Made by a program: the position numbers and the translations under genes
Shown: positions 34,897 through 47,373 of the stretch, piece by piece
Numbering within the stretch: position 1 is the stretch's first letter
Layout: the number at the start of each line of letters is the position of its first letter
The notes under the pieces: generated by a model
What the model was told of the DNA's origin: nothing
The model's input: only the letters and a program-made list of their open reading frames with translations
Databases searched by the model: none
Assembly (NCBI RefSeq): GCF_947179165.1
Contig: NC_077245.1
Location: forward strand, 14,974,740 to 15,038,739
Length of the DNA stretch: 64,000 nucleotides
Reading direction: 5' to 3'
DNA from: Solanum dulcamara
Taxonomy: Eukaryota > Streptophyta > Magnoliopsida > Solanales > Solanaceae

Positions 34897-37217
34897 TGTA
34901 ACATCCCCTAAAAACGTTGTATACGATATTTCAATTTTCGCCTAAACATGATACAACCTCTGTATTTTGGGCATACCTTTTCATAGGAATATCCAAATTG
35001 AGTGATTCAAATTTCTGAGTAACCACAAGATCATTACCTACAACTTTTAGGAAGACCATATTTTAAGATTCGGAGGTTACATAGGTCAAATAAATTAATT
35101 TTTGTAAAGTAGGATGCTGTGACGGAAATGCGTATTTATAGAAGAAAAATCATATCTCACTGTAGGTTTATCCAAATTGGTTGATTCTTGAACGATATGA
35201 AACTAGACTTCCATATCTACAATTCTTATGAAGACACCAAATCCTAATAAGGAATTTATCTTATTTAAACGCAGCTCCCAAAAAGAGTATTCTGTCAAAG
35301 ATAACTCATTTCACCTACCATAGAAAGATCTAGATATATTTGACATCACTCATGACATAAATTGTCCTCCATTTAACATCATCCATGACATCAATATATT
35401 CCACTAAATTTTCAGATTTTTCTTTCTAATTATTTTATTTATTGTTAGGTCATTTTTCCCACCTATAAATACCCACCTTATTTCCTCATTTTATTCATCA
35501 AGCTTTCTCAAGCAAATCTTCTCTCTATACACTTCTTTACACATTCTCAAATATAGTTTTAGTTCTTAGTAGTGAAGAAATACTATTCCGGTGACTCCGG
35601 GTAATACACAAAACGTTCCGGCAAGGAGAGAAGCTAGGACTCAAGAGTGTTCATTAAGACTTTCAGTACCAACTAAAGCTTCGGTTTCCAGGTATGTAAG
35701 GCTTCAATGAGAGTATTCATTCCACTCTCATGTCTAAATTATTTTGATTATATGATAAATTATATTTATTTTCTTTAAGCTCTATTCTAAGTTATGTGTG
35801 TGTTTATCCATGGGTTCTTCCACCCATGTAGTCCAAAAACTCTTTCAATTAAATATCTTGATTTCAAGTAATATTTTCTTATGGTAAATTCTTATTTTTA
35901 CTTAATAGTATGAATCATGATTAAACTAATGATTATTGCTCTATTTTGATGCAACATAATTTCATATATATGAATTGATGGTTTACAAGTAATTCCTCTA
36001 TTTATCTATTTAAAGGCTCTTGAAATTCATGGTGGGTTTTTTAAATCATGATTTTTAATTAATGGATTTCAAAGTATTTTTGTATATTTATTTACATACA
36101 TATTTGCAAGTTAAAGTGATTTGAACCCACCTAGTTTTACTATGTTTTTAATAAAGTTTGACTTGAAAGCTTTGACTCCAAATAAATGTTTATGAAAGCA
36201 ATATCTATGATCAAAAAGAGAGTCTTATAAAATGAAATAATGATGAAATAATATGAATGATGGATTCTTTGTGCAATAAGGACAATTCTTGCATATTTGA
36301 ATTATCAAATGTTTTAATGAGCTATTCTACCGAATATGATGTTTGAATTCTCAAGTTATATGCTATGAATATTTTGAAGTATTAAACTATTCCGTGCGAT
36401 TGACTTAGCACTGAATGAGGCATTGAGGTGGGATTCGGTAAGGGAATCCTAGTAGCAACCCCTTGTCTCATTAACTATGTGCCAACATAGGAGCCCTTGT
36501 AGGCTTACGCTAATGGATCCATAAATAGCCCTTAAAGTTAAAGTTAAAGAAATGAATGAAGTTGACAGAGTTCTACCCGGCAAGTAGTCTCCCCGGCCAA
36601 CATAGGGGGTTATGTTGGATTCCATGTAATAGCTCGCATGGTCTTAAATGTTGGTTATGGTTAATTTCCCATAAAATGAATGTTTTAAAGGATATATATA
36701 TATGATTTATTATGCATACATTAAATTATGTTCCATAGTACATAAACTTTTAATGTTTCCTCAATGTTCATGCATCCTTACATACTTAGTACATTCAAAG
36801 TACTAACGCATACTCTTTTGCCTACATGATATCACCATGTAGGGATCGGTGCTCCTCCTCGTTCTCCTCCACGTGGCTAGTTGATATTCCATTAAAGACT
36901 ACTTTTGGTGAGTTCTCATGTTCCGGGAATAATACTCCTTTATCTTTATAGCTTATGATATGTTAAGATATTTTACTATGGCATTTCTTCTATTATGATT
37001 GAGGGTGAGCTAGGAACTTGTCTTATCCCCGTTAAATGTAATAGTTAGAGGTATTGTTGGACATATGTAAGTTGAAGATTTACTATTATGATTTTCGCTT
37101 GTTTATTTATCATCATTACCTATGAAAGGCGAAAAGAATGCTAAGAGGCTTGATTGAGGTACTTTCGGGTTCCTCATTCGCCATGTCACATTTAGGCCCT
37201 AGGCTTGGGTCGTGACA
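34897..37217 (+). mobile_element. Solo LTR family A copy 2, TSD CTAGA/CTAGT
   Basis: 2321 bp, TGTAACATCCCC...GGGTCGTGACA, in the transposase between YPDFA and SEPRNVRLG. The flanks are CTAGA (34892-34896) and CTAGT (37218-37222), one mismatch, consistent with an older event than the perfect-TSD copies. TATAAATA lies at 35464-35471, with transcription probably starting near 35495-35540. Confidence 0.93.
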
Positions 37218-38760
37218 CTAGTGAACCAAGAAATGTACGATTGGGGTTGTGTGCAGATGGCTTCACACCATTCTCTAATGATGCCTCACCGTATTCTTGC
37301 TGGCCTGTATTTTTTACCCCATACAACCTTCCTGCTGAAATGTGTATGATAAGTCCGTACATCTTTCTAAGTTGTGTTATTTCAGGTCCTCACAATCCTA
37401 AAAGTTTGATTGATGTCTATCTACAACCATTGATAGATGAGCTTAAACAATTGTGGTTTGACGGAGTAGTGACTTACGATATATCAACTAAGCAGAATTT
37501 TGTTATGCGTGCTGTTTTAATATGGACTATTAATAATTTTCCTACATACGGATTGTTGTCTGGTTGGATGACTGCTGGAAAGCTTGCTTGTCCTCATTGC
37601 ATGGAACATAGTAAGGCATTCACCTTAAAGCATGGCAGAAAAAATTCATGGTTTAATTGTCATCGTCAGTTTTTGCCAATGAACCATGAGTTTAGAAAGA
37701 TGAAACGTGCATTAAAAAATAGGGTTGAAAATGACTCTCCACCTCCATCACTGAAAGGACATCAAATTTGGGAGAGAATTTCTCAATTGCCTAAAGTTAC
37801 AGAAACTCCACCATCTAGACTTCATGGATATGGTGTTGAACATAATTGGACCAAACAGAGCATATTCTGGGAGTTGCCGTATTGGAAGGATAATCTCCTG
37901 CGACATAATCTTAATGTGATACACATTGAGAAAAATTATTTTGATAATTTGTTTAACACAGTGATGGATGTTAAGGGCAAGACAAAAGACAACACATGAG
38001 CTAGAATGGACTTATAGGAATACTGTTAGAGAAAAAAGTTGTGGTTGCAAGAACTACAAAATGGTAAAACTGTGAAGCCTAAATCCAGTTATTCATTCAC
38101 ATTGGATGAGAAACATGACATATGTGAGTGGATTATAAATTTGAGAATGCCAGAGGGATATGCTTCGAATTTGGGTAAGCGGGCAAATCTGAATGAAGGA
38201 AAGTTGATAGGTATGAAAAGCCATAATTGACATGTATTCATGGAAACATTGATTCCTATCGCTTTTAGTCATCTACCTGACAAGATATGGAAGCCAATCA
38301 TAGAGGTAAGTCTTTTCTTTAGAGATTTATGTTCTGGAAAGTTATTGGAAAATAGTTTAGACAGGATGGAGGAAAATATTATTGTTATTACTACAAAGCT
38401 AGAGAAGATTTTTCCATGTGGTTTTTTTGATGTGATGGAGCATCTTCCTATTCATCTTGTTAAAGAAGCCCGCCTTGGAGGTCCAGTTCAACTAAGGTGG
38501 ATGTATCCATTTGAGAGGTAATAATTTTCTTATATAAGTAATTAATTTATTTTTCTTATATATACTATAATTATTAGTTAACATCTATTTAGGAAAATTG
38601 GAAGCTGCAAACAAATAATTAAACAGAGAGGAAAAATCGAAGGCTCAATTGTTCAAGCTCATATTGCGAGAGAAACTGGTAATTTTTATTTCTATTACTT
38701 TGGGGATGAAGTTCCATGCAGGAGAAATAGGCCAATCGCAATGATGAAGGTGATAGTGAT
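37218..38760 (+). pseudogene. CACTA TNP2-like transposase, catalytic and DUF4218 part
   Basis: From SEPRNVRLGLCADGF (conserved D), SPYSCWPVFFTPYNLP, VYLQPLIDELKQLW.DGVVTYD, GWMTAGKLACPHCM to NVIHIEKNYFDNLFNTVMDVKGKTKDNT, then TGA (37997-37999). Past this, shifted frames give WLQELQNGKTVKPKSS..F, LRMPEGYASNLGKR, GMKSH then N and a stop where MKSHDCHV is usual (about 38214-38233), then the DUF4218 region FMETLIPIAFSHLPDKIW..FFRDLC and EHLPIHLVKEARLGGPVQLRWMYPFER to a GTAATA donor-like site after 38517. The next exon from about 38592 continues KIGSCKQIIKQRGKIEGSIVQAHI. Loss of the MKSHDCH core plus stops indicates no activity. Confidence 0.9.
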
Positions 38761-38789
38761 TCGATGTATCCATCGATTTTAATTTTTAA

Positions 38790-39821
38790 TCATTGTGATC
38801 GAGGATCTAAATAACGTGGAAGACGAAGCTTCACTAACATGGAAAGACAATCAGCTGTGACCCATGTTCTGCTTAATTGTCCAGAAATTCAGCCATATCT
38901 TAAGTAAGTGTGAAATTAAACTATCAAATCACATAGTAATTCATCCATATATACGAGGTTTTTCAAATGGCTAAAGGATTATGTAAGTGTGAAAGCTTAT
39001 ATTGAATCAATAGGTATAATATTTTCACTTTATAGTAAATTGTATTATTTTGAGATCAATTTGTAGGTTTATGATGAATACTCAAGTGTCGAACATTCAA
39101 TATTTGTGATAGAGATCGCACTCGAGCCTGCATCTCATATTCATACAATGAATAAATATTGTGTGAATGGTTTTAAGTTTCAAACTGAAGAAGTTTTTAT
39201 ACACAAGAAAACCAATAATAGTGGTGTGTGCATTCAAGGTGATGTCGATGGTAATGGCCAAATTGTAGAATATTATGGTGTCATTCAAGAGATTATTGAA
39301 GTAAGATATTCAAGTTGGCCTAAAAAAAGATAGTATTGTTTTGGTGTAAGTAGTTTGACCCATCACACAGAGGCACAAGGGTGGACCAACAACATAATAT
39401 AATTGAAGTTAAGCACACCAGACAATACGAAAGTTATGATCCTTTTATTATTGCCCAAAATGCTAAGCAAGTCTATTACGCTTCATATCGATTGCGTAGA
39501 GATAAGGCTGATTGTTGGGTTGTTATTAAGACAAAGCATGTGGGAAGAATTGAAATTAAGAATGTATTAGATCTGGCATACCAAAATGATGTTGCACTTG
39601 TTCAATGACAAGTTAATGTTGAGTTGAAAACCACACTAGAACATCCTCAACACATAGTAGAAGAGGTTTTCGATGATGAACTTATAATGCCAAATGTTAA
39701 GGAAGAAGTAAACGAGGAATATGAATCATTTGAGGGGGAGGAATGGATTGACAATGAATATGAAACAACTGAAGAGGAGGAATGGAAAGATGACAAAAAT
39801 GAAATAAGTGATGAGGAATAG
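38790..39821 (+). pseudogene. CACTA TNP2-like transposase, C-terminal DUF4216 part
   Basis: Fragments in several frames. QSAVTHVLLNCPEIQPYLK at about 38845-38905 precedes a GTAAGT donor. HIHTMNKYCVNGFKFQTEEV (39134 onward) and VCIQGDVDGNGQIVEYYGVIQEIIEVRY are the DUF4216 start. ESYDPFIIAQNAKQVYYASYRLRRDKADCWVV (39430-39528) is its end. An acid-rich tail (EEYESFEGEEW repeats) runs to TAG at 39819-39821. Small frameshifts separate the blocks. DUF4218/DUF4216 together are the normal C-terminal arrangement of these transposases. Confidence 0.8.
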
Positions 39822-39920
39822 AGTGGTAGATTATCACTAGTGTGTAAGTTATTTATTTTCCTAACCCTAAATTTATTTAATTTATATTTTTTATATATTG
39901 TATTGTTACTTTATATGCAG

Positions 39921-41275
39921 ATGTCATCTGGTGATGGTGATAGATCCCGGGATCATCTTGATGTTAGCCATTCTGCTAGAAGTAAAAAGAAGTCTAGGAG
40001 ACTTGTTGATCCTGAGGATATCCTAGGACATATTTCTTCAGCGCCGGAGATGAAGCACTGCCGAGCTAGTCCTACACATATTCATGTTGTGCCTTTTGGG
40101 ACTATGGATCCTTTAGTTTACCATAGTCAGTTTCGCCGACCACGCGGCACTTCTTCTTCTTCACAGGTCAAATATACTTCATATGATCAGACCTACCAGG
40201 TACCCATAAAGGTTATTTCTCGACCCTCGAGAGTCTCATCTTCTTCTACTCTATCTCCCGAATCTCAGTCTCCTCACATATCTACTCTGAGACTTAGAGA
40301 TTCTAGTGTAAAGACTGACACACCTACAGCATCACCTACACCTTCTTCTACTGCTAGAACAGAAGAAGTACATGATGTATCTGAGTTAGCTCCTCGGCAG
40401 AGGGACAGACTTGGGAGAGTCATGATTGAGTCTGATGGATCCTTGTAAGTTTAATGTTTTATTTATTTATTTTTGCTACATTAATAACTTATTAATGATA
40501 TAATTACATATTTATTATGTGTCTTGCAGGTGGAATCCTTCGAAGGAGGCTGCTAGGGCTCTTCAAAAGAGTTTTAGGAGGCTATATACTGAGCCTTATC
40601 ACTTTTGGCGGGAGATTCCAAACAGAATCCGCCAGGCAATGTTTAATGAATGCAAGGTATATGTATGTTTAAATCTATTTTTTTAAGTTACATTTAATAT
40701 TTTTGCTATACTTTACTTAACTAATTATTTAACGTTATTCATTTTTTTCAGATTTTATGTACTTGGAAGCCAAGGTACAATATGGTCATTGTGACCATTT
40801 TTGAAAGAAAAATGAGCGCCAGACTGTCTAGCTGTCTAAAGAAGGCTAGGGATGATCGGACACCTTCGAGTTGGATGCTGCCTCATATATTTGAAGAATT
40901 ATGTCGGTATTGGGATATCGAAGAATTTAAGATTTTGTCTGATCAAGGAAAAAAAGCAAGAGTCAGCCTAAAGGGTGGCTCGTTGCACACCGGAGGGGCA
41001 AAGAGTGTTGGTACGATTCAAAGGTAGATGGAAAGGTTTTTAAATTTTAAGTTTAAATTTATTTTCTGAATCAAAATATTATTTCACTAATTGAATTTTT
41101 ATTTATAGGAAAAAGAATTGGGACTCACTCTCTATCGCCATGAAGTCTTTAAAAAGACTCATGTGAAGAAAAAGGCTAATGAGTTGGATTCGAATGAGTG
41201 GGTGGAAGAAAGGGCCGAACGAGCCTATGTAAGTTATTTAAAATATAATATAATATATTTTAATTCTAAGTTTTA

Positions 41276-41329
<54 letters not shown>

Positions 41330-41640
41330 TGATTATAACTTTTATTTTCTAATATGCAGTAAGATTATGAGCGGCACGTACGTGAGATGGGAAATTCGGT
41401 TCATCTAATGCCTGAACAGTCCACTCAAATTTGGACAGAAAAAATGGTTGGAGGCAGCTACAAGGGCCGAATATATGGAATGACCTCTAGGAATAATGTA
41501 TGATGACTCCAATTAAATTTAGAAGGTATTGGATCATCGTGTCAAGCCGAGGCCATTGACGGGGTTCAGATAGCTGCAATGTCTCAGCAAATTGCAGAAC
41601 TTACACGCGCATTGGTCCTTAGTTGAGAAAATTAAAGAAT
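39921..41640 (+). pseudogene. CACTA accessory gene, Transposase_24 (plant Ptta/En/Spm) type
   Basis: Probable exons 39921-40444, 40530-40656, 40752-41023, 41109-41228 and from 41360, with GT-AG borders and matching phases for the first three. A serine/threonine-rich N-terminus (SSGDGDRSRDHLD) is followed by WNPSKEAARALQKSFRRLYTEPYHFWREIP, RIRQAMFNECK, WKPRYNMVIVTIFERKM, ARDDRTPSSWM, RVSLKGGSLHTGGAKS, then HEVFKKTHVKKKAN and EWVEERAERAY, and KGRIYGM. This is the Transposase_24 pattern. A stop TAG follows the third exon's usual end (41024), the KKTH block needs a different frame, and an in-frame TAA starts the last exon. In En/Spm the second gene's protein binds subterminal repeats. The TA microsatellite at 41282-41330 lies in the last intron. 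Confidence 0.8.
41282..41330. repeat. (TA)n microsatellite
   Basis: About 24 TA dinucleotides with one TG variant in the intron of the CACTA accessory gene. Confidence 0.95.
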
Positions 41641-43997
41641 AAGTGTTCAACCTCGCCCGCCAGTCTCCACCCCGTTATTCAAGAGGGTCCACTCCGGATG
41701 ATTCCAACGATAGTGATGAATATATAACAAATAGTCCTTAGGGTTCCCTATGTTAGTTTATGAATATTTTGAATTTTTTTGTTAACTTTGAAACACTTTA
41801 AATCGTTCTAAATTATGATTTTTTTTCATTTTAAGTGTTTAATTATGTTTGTTATTATGTATTTTGCAGATTTTATTTGTTGTTATTTGTGTTTGAATGG
41901 GGTGAATTGAATACAATTGAATTGAATTTTGATTGCAGATGGACAACAAAAATTGTAGGTTTCTGCTGTCAAAAGTGTTGCAGAAAAGTGACGGACAAGG
42001 TGTAATGACCCTCAAGGTCATTTTTGGAATTTTTGTAAAATGACCATTTTACCCCTCCCTTTAGATGCCCTGAGTCATTTCTAATTGTTACCGGGTGTTG
42101 ATTTTTAGAAAATCCTATTAAAAGTTAAGTCCTTGGAAATTTTGAGTTTCATAAGCTTTAAGTGTTAAAAAGTGGTATTTGGGGTCAATTAGAGTTACGG
42201 GTCTCAGAATGGAATTCCATCGATTCCAGCAGCTCCAAAATGTTGAAATAGGCTTAGGAGACTTTACGGAATCAGTTTTGGAGCTGTAACGAAGATTTGA
42301 GGCCTTGAGTTGAGAATTTGAGGAACTTTAAGCCAAGGTTTGACTTTGGTCAACTTTTGGAGTTCCGATGCTCGGAATGGAATTCCGACAACTCCGTTGG
42401 ATTCAAGAGATGGTTTTTGGTCTAGAAGAAGTATTGGTTGAATTTTTAGAGGTCCCGAGTCCATTTTGGTATTTTAAAGGCCTAAGTTAGTTTAGTTGCG
42501 ACTTTTTGAGTTTTGGGCCAACGAAATCTCGAATTCAAATTCCGATGGTTCCATCAGCTCCGGAATAACCAAATTAGGCTAGTAGCACTGTTGGAATGAC
42601 TATCGAGTCAATCGATACGAGTTTGGGGCTATTTGGCGCTTTTGACTTTGAAACTTAGCCTATAGTTGACTTTGGTCAACATTCTTGGAAAATGCGCTCG
42701 AATAAAAATTCTGACAGCGCGGTTAGTTCCGGAATGTTGATTTTGGTCTAGAACGACCCTTCGTTCGCTTTTTGAGGCTTCCGGACTAATATCGAGGCCC
42801 GCTGTGAAATATGACTTAAAATGACTCTTGGATGTGGGACCCACTTTTTATTATAATAACCTCGTATGAGAATTCTGAATGCGCCATTGAGTTCGAAATA
42901 TCGAATTTAGTAGGGTAGCATATCTGGTTTATTTTTATCGGATTCCGAACGAATTCCGAGGATCCATTCGGAGACTTTAAATAATGGAAAACCAGAAAAA
43001 TCTGGTGCAATAGTGCAGATTTTGCACCAGATTTTCAGATTTTTCTCCTCAACTTTGAACCCTCATTTCTTGAGTTCTAGAGCTCCAAATTGGGTGATTC
43101 AAAAGGCAAAATTGTGAGGTTTTTCGTGGAGAACGCATTAGAGAGATTGAAAACTGATTTGGAGCATTCGATTTAGGTAAAAATCGTGATTTTATTTGCA
43201 GCAGTATCCATTTTCGGAATGGATTTTTGAAGAACTTTGACAAGTTATTTGTTGACCAATATAAATCCGATTTGGGTGATTCCAGAGGCTATCTTGCGTG
43301 GAAATTTAAGGAGAACATCGTGGAAGTTTCAGAATCTGTTTTTGGCACGTCGTTCGAGGTAATAAATTGATTTTTAGCTGCAGATTTAGTGATTTTCGGA
43401 ATGAAATTTTATTGAATTTTGAAAGAGTGTATCTTGGTCAATATAACTTCGTTTTGAGTGATTCTTGAGGCTAGATTGTGGGGTTTTTCGCAAGGATCAT
43501 CATAGCGCAATTTGTTTGGGTTGAAAGAGTCTCGTATTTCCAGAATTTACTGATTTTGATGCTGCCATTTTTAGTCCTTTAGTCCGAATTTATGAGTTTT
43601 GGTTGTTTGATCGTCTTGCGTAATTTTCCACCCCGAATTGTGTTATAAATCTGATTTGTGAGCCTGGGGTGACGTTTAGAACCTGTTTTGGGGGTCAAAT
43701 CCGGAATTTCGTATGTGGGCCCCACAATTCCTATTTTCGACCCAAAAATTGGTCCATTTCAAAAAAATAATAAAATTAGTGTCTAAACGACCGTATCGAC
43801 GTTGTGGTTCTATTTTTGACAGTTTGGCAGCGTTCCGAGGTCGTTCAAAAGGGAAAAGCTCCAGCACAGTGATTTGAAGCTCGCGTGTTTAGCCTACAGG
43901 TAGGCTACGGTTTACCTTTCTTTAGATTGAGTTGGAATGTGTGAAAGCATGTTGAAATAGTTGGGATTTTGGTTAGGTAGTTTAATTGTATATCTCA

Positions 43998-44430
43998 GGT
44001 GTTAGAAATCATGTTTTAGGCTTGTTATCGGGTTTTTCGGGTATTTAGAAGTAGATGTATCTTGTCGTTATTTGTTAGTATTATAAGGAGAGTTGAATGA
44101 GCATGTTGTTGATACTGTGGAGTATGTTGGCCTTAGTATAGGTGTTAGAAATTATGCTTTAGGCTTGTTATCACGTTTTTCACGTATTTAGAAGCATGTG
44201 TATCTTATCGTTATTTGTTAGTATTATAAGGAGAGTTGAATGAGCATGTTGTTGATACTGTGGAGTATGTTGGCCTTAGTATAGGTGTTAGAAATCATGC
44301 TTTAGGCTTGTTATTAGGTTTTTCAGGTATTTAGAAGCATGTGTATCTTATCGTTATTTGTTAGTATTATAAGGAGAGTTGAATGAGCATGTTATTGATA
44401 CTGTGGAGTATGTTGGCCTTAGTATAGGAT
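43998..44430. repeat. 143-bp tandem repeat, three copies, in LTR C
   Basis: ggtgttagaaatcatg starts at 43998, 44141 and 44284. Each unit continues through ttattaggtttttc, agaagcatgtgtatctta and gtggagtatgttggcc. Copies are almost identical, especially the last two, suggesting recent expansion. Confidence 0.93.
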
Positions 44431-44740
44431 GTAAACTTTCTTTATATGCCCGGCATCGCTCCGGTGGACTTAGATCCCTGTAGAATGGTGTAGCGGGCTA
44501 GTGCCTAGTAGTTGGCCTTAGCTAGGCGATACCCTTGCTCTTAATAACACTCCCACCCATAACTCGGTATAGTCATAACTTTTGAGATGCGTTGGCAATA
44601 CTAGAATTTATGATCGTTTGGCTTCGGCTCTGGTTCAAGTTTTGGCGGCATACCAGTTGACACATTGTGGAGGAAATTATCGGTACTGTTGTTGATTAGT
44701 TGGAAAGGATATATTCGAAACCATGGGATAAATTATCGGG

Positions 44741-45017
44741 GAGCATCCGGGTACTCAGTCCCAGCCTCCGCCGACTTGCTAGTATGACGAGCATCCGGGT
44801 ATCCAGTCCTGGCCTCGATCATATCGATGTATTACAGCGAGCATCCTGGTACCAGTCCAGGCCTCGACTGCACCGATGTATTACGGCGAGCATCCGGGTA
44901 CCCAGTTCCGGCCTCGACCGTACTGATGTATTATGGCAAGCATCCGGGTACCCAGTCCCGGCCTTGGCCACTTTGAACATTCGGGCGAGCATCTGGGTCC
45001 CAGTCCCGGCCTCGACC
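44741..45017. repeat. 49-bp tandem repeat, six copies, in LTR C
   Basis: gagcatccgggtacccagtc starts at 44741, 44789, 44839, 44888, 44938 and 44987, followed by cggcctcgacc and gatgtattacggc. Spacing 48-50 bp. It has a much higher GC content than the surroundings. Confidence 0.95.
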
Positions 45018-45843
45018 CCTAAGTCACCCCTAGATCGATTGACTCTTGGAGATTCTGGGTTTTGGAAATGATACAGTACTTCGGTTCCTAACATCGCAGA
45101 TTCTTGGTTCCTAGCCTTGGTAGTTGTAGCTATTCTGTGTACTCGGCGAACTTATGGGGGTTCATCCGGGTTTTTATTTAACTTGCGTACGAGTGTCCTG
45201 GCTGGGCTTATGGGGGCCCAGTTGGGTATAGTTAGCTGTAGCTCTCATAGATAGTACTCTTTTCACTTTAGATGCTTATGTTGATTCCTATTTAGGCTTA
45301 TTCCTCTTTTTCATATTGTTTTCACCTTTTCTACTCAGTCGGCCTATGATGCCTACTGGGTACCTGTTGTTTTGGTACTCATACTACACTCTGCGTCTAC
45401 TTTCGTGATGCAGGACCGAGTACCATCTACTGTCACGAATAAATCGAGCTTGTTGCAGTCAGATTCGGAGACTAGGGTGATAACTTGGCATTTTTGGATC
45501 ACTTCTGTCTCCTTCAGAATGGATGGCCCGTCTTTTGCCTTTTGAGACTAGCCAGTTGTTGTATATATATGTCTGGTCCACTTTCGGGACTTGTACTCAT
45601 CTTTTATTTTATAGCAGCTTTGTACTTGTGACTTCCAGGTTCTGGGAAGGATCTTTAGTTATTTAAAACATGTTTTGGTTTACTTCCGCTTATTCATTCT
45701 GTTTACTTTTATAATTCAATGCTCTTATATAGTTTTAGCCTTCAAACACATTACTTGAAGTTCCGGGTTGACGGGTTGGCTTACCTACTAGAGGGTTATA
45801 GTAGGTGTCATCATGACTTACAAAATTGGGTCGTGACACAGGG

Positions 45844-45898
45844 TCCTTTAGTCCGTCGCTTTTCTGATATTTTTCTAGAAAAACGACAGACTAAAGGA
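45844..45898. repeat. CACTA subterminal hairpin
   Basis: cctttagtccgtcgctttt faces aaaacgacagactaaagg across a loop of about 20 bp. It contains the subterminal GTCCGTCG motif in both orientations. Confidence 0.85.
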
Positions 45899-46213
45899 TC
45901 ATGTCCGTCGCTTTTTTGCAAAATTTTAAGAACATCAATATAAACAAATTGACGGATGGAGACTAAAAGTATGTCGCTTCTTATTAAATAATTTCTTTTT
46001 AAAAAAAATAAAAAGACAGAGTCCGTTGTTTTGTTTTATATATTTTTTTTAATTAAAAAAATTAACGGCGACCCAGTCCGTCGCTTTTAACGGCCCTATC
46101 CATCGCTATTTCAAAAGTGTCGAGCAAAAAAATGATGAAAGTGACTGCATCGCTTTTTTGTCGAGTTTGACCAAAAAAGCGACATAGTTCGTCGCTTTTT
46201 TACGTCATTTTTT

Positions 46214-46231
46214 GATAGTTTTTTAGTAGTG
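46214..46231 (-). other. CACTA right terminal inverted repeat
   Basis: The minus strand reads CACTACTAAAAAACTATC from 46231. The next bases (catctcatcaaaac) are family B LTR sequence (compare 32817 onward), which locates the right edge exactly. A 3-bp duplication is expected; the right candidate is CAT (46232-46234), but the left side is missing. Confidence 0.88.
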
Positions 46232-47373
46232 CATCTCATCAAAACATCGTGCTCGAAACATCTTTACTCAAATTCATTTAAACTCAATTCTTTTTTCTCT
46301 TTCAAAACTTAATAAAATACATAAATAGTATTAATTCAAATCACTCTTTTTATCAATAAATATTAAAAGCCAACATCTTTACTCAAAACATGTATAAAAA
46401 TATTCATGAAGATCAAATCAATTAGAGTTCATGAGAAAGTAGCCACGAACAATAATTCCAATAATATGAGAGATAAAAATAATAATAATCTCTATGCATA
46501 AATATATCTAACTCAATAGAAGAAGAATTATCTCATTTAGAATTCATGAATTAGGGTAAAAATCAACTATAACTCAATTATGATGAATTTAATTATTGGG
46601 CATGGACGAACTCAATCCAATTCTATGAATAGTTTTACATACCTGGAATTCGAAGCTTTACTCCGAATTGAAGAACTCAATGACCATTCTTGAACCCCTA
46701 GCCTTTTCTCCCTGCCGGAATATTTTGTGTACTACCCGAAGTATAAGAATCACCTGAGTAGTATTTCTACACTACTAAAAACTAAAACTATATTTGAGAA
46801 TGAATAAACAAGTGTATAGAGAGAAGAGTTACTTGAGAAAACTTGATGAATAAAATAAGGAAATAATGTGAGTATTTATAGGTGTGAAAGAGGGACCTAA
46901 CAATAAATAAAAATAATTACAAAGGATGATCTTGAAAATTCAATGGAGGATTGTGATCTCATTGATAATGTCAAATGGAGGACTATTGATATCATGGTGA
47001 TGTCAAATGGATCTAGATCTTTCCATAGTTGGTGAGATGAACCTTCTTTTAACGGAATACCCTTTTTCGGAGCTACGTTTGAATAAGATACTTCCTAATT
47101 AGGATTTTATGTCTCATATGAATTGTAGATCTAGACGTATACTTTCATTTCGTTCAAAAATCAACCAATTTGGAGCAACCTACCATGAGATATGATTTTT
47201 CTTCTATAAACACTCAATTTCATCACAGCACTATGTCTTGCAAAAATTAATTTATTTGACCTACGTATCTTCTGAATCTTAAGATATGGTCTCATGAAAG
47301 TTGTAGGTAATGTCGTTGGAGTTATTAAAAAATTTGAATTACCTAATTTGGACTAATCTATGAAAAGTTATGC
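46232..47373 (-). mobile_element. LTR family B copy 1, second part
   Basis: Continues 28812-29682 after the CACTA insertion and matches 32818-34140 without its internal duplication. It stops at gaaaagttatgc (47373), lacking about 85 bp of the family B terminus, and joins TRIM LTR sequence directly. The terminus and target duplication have been deleted. Confidence 0.82.

Larger units (their letters stand above)
42001..45838 (+). mobile_element. Solo LTR family C, 3.8 kb, TSD CAAGG/CAGGG
   Basis: TGTAATGACCCT...TGGGTCGTGACA. Flanks CAAGG (41996-42000) and CAGGG (45839-45843) differ at one base. Without it the CACTA subterminal sequence reads gacggacaagggtcctttag, confirming the site. Longest LTR here; contains a 143-bp and a 49-bp tandem array. 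Many minus-strand open frames (42264-43867) and 44700-45071 are incidental. Confidence 0.92.
29683..46231 (+). mobile_element. CACTA (En/Spm) DNA transposon, left end lost, with three nested solo LTRs
   Basis: The right terminus reads ...gatagttttttagtagtg, that is CACTACTAAAAAACTATC on the minus strand, a CACTA inverted repeat ending at 46231. Subterminal GTCCGTCGCTTTT motifs occur at about 45851, 45903 and 46077, with relatives on both strands. At the left, related cgacggac and gtccgtcac motifs lie at 29710-29739, but no CACTA terminus is present. Inside are a TNP2-like transposase (31518-39821) and a Transposase_24-like gene (39921-41640). Subtracting the three solo LTRs leaves about 8 kb. 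Frame breaks and the missing left end make it immobile as it stands. Confidence 0.88.

Noticed and set aside
44700..45071. 123-codon open frame with repeats
   Set aside because: Made by the 49-bp tandem repeat inside LTR C; the period is not a multiple of three in all units and no known domain is seen.
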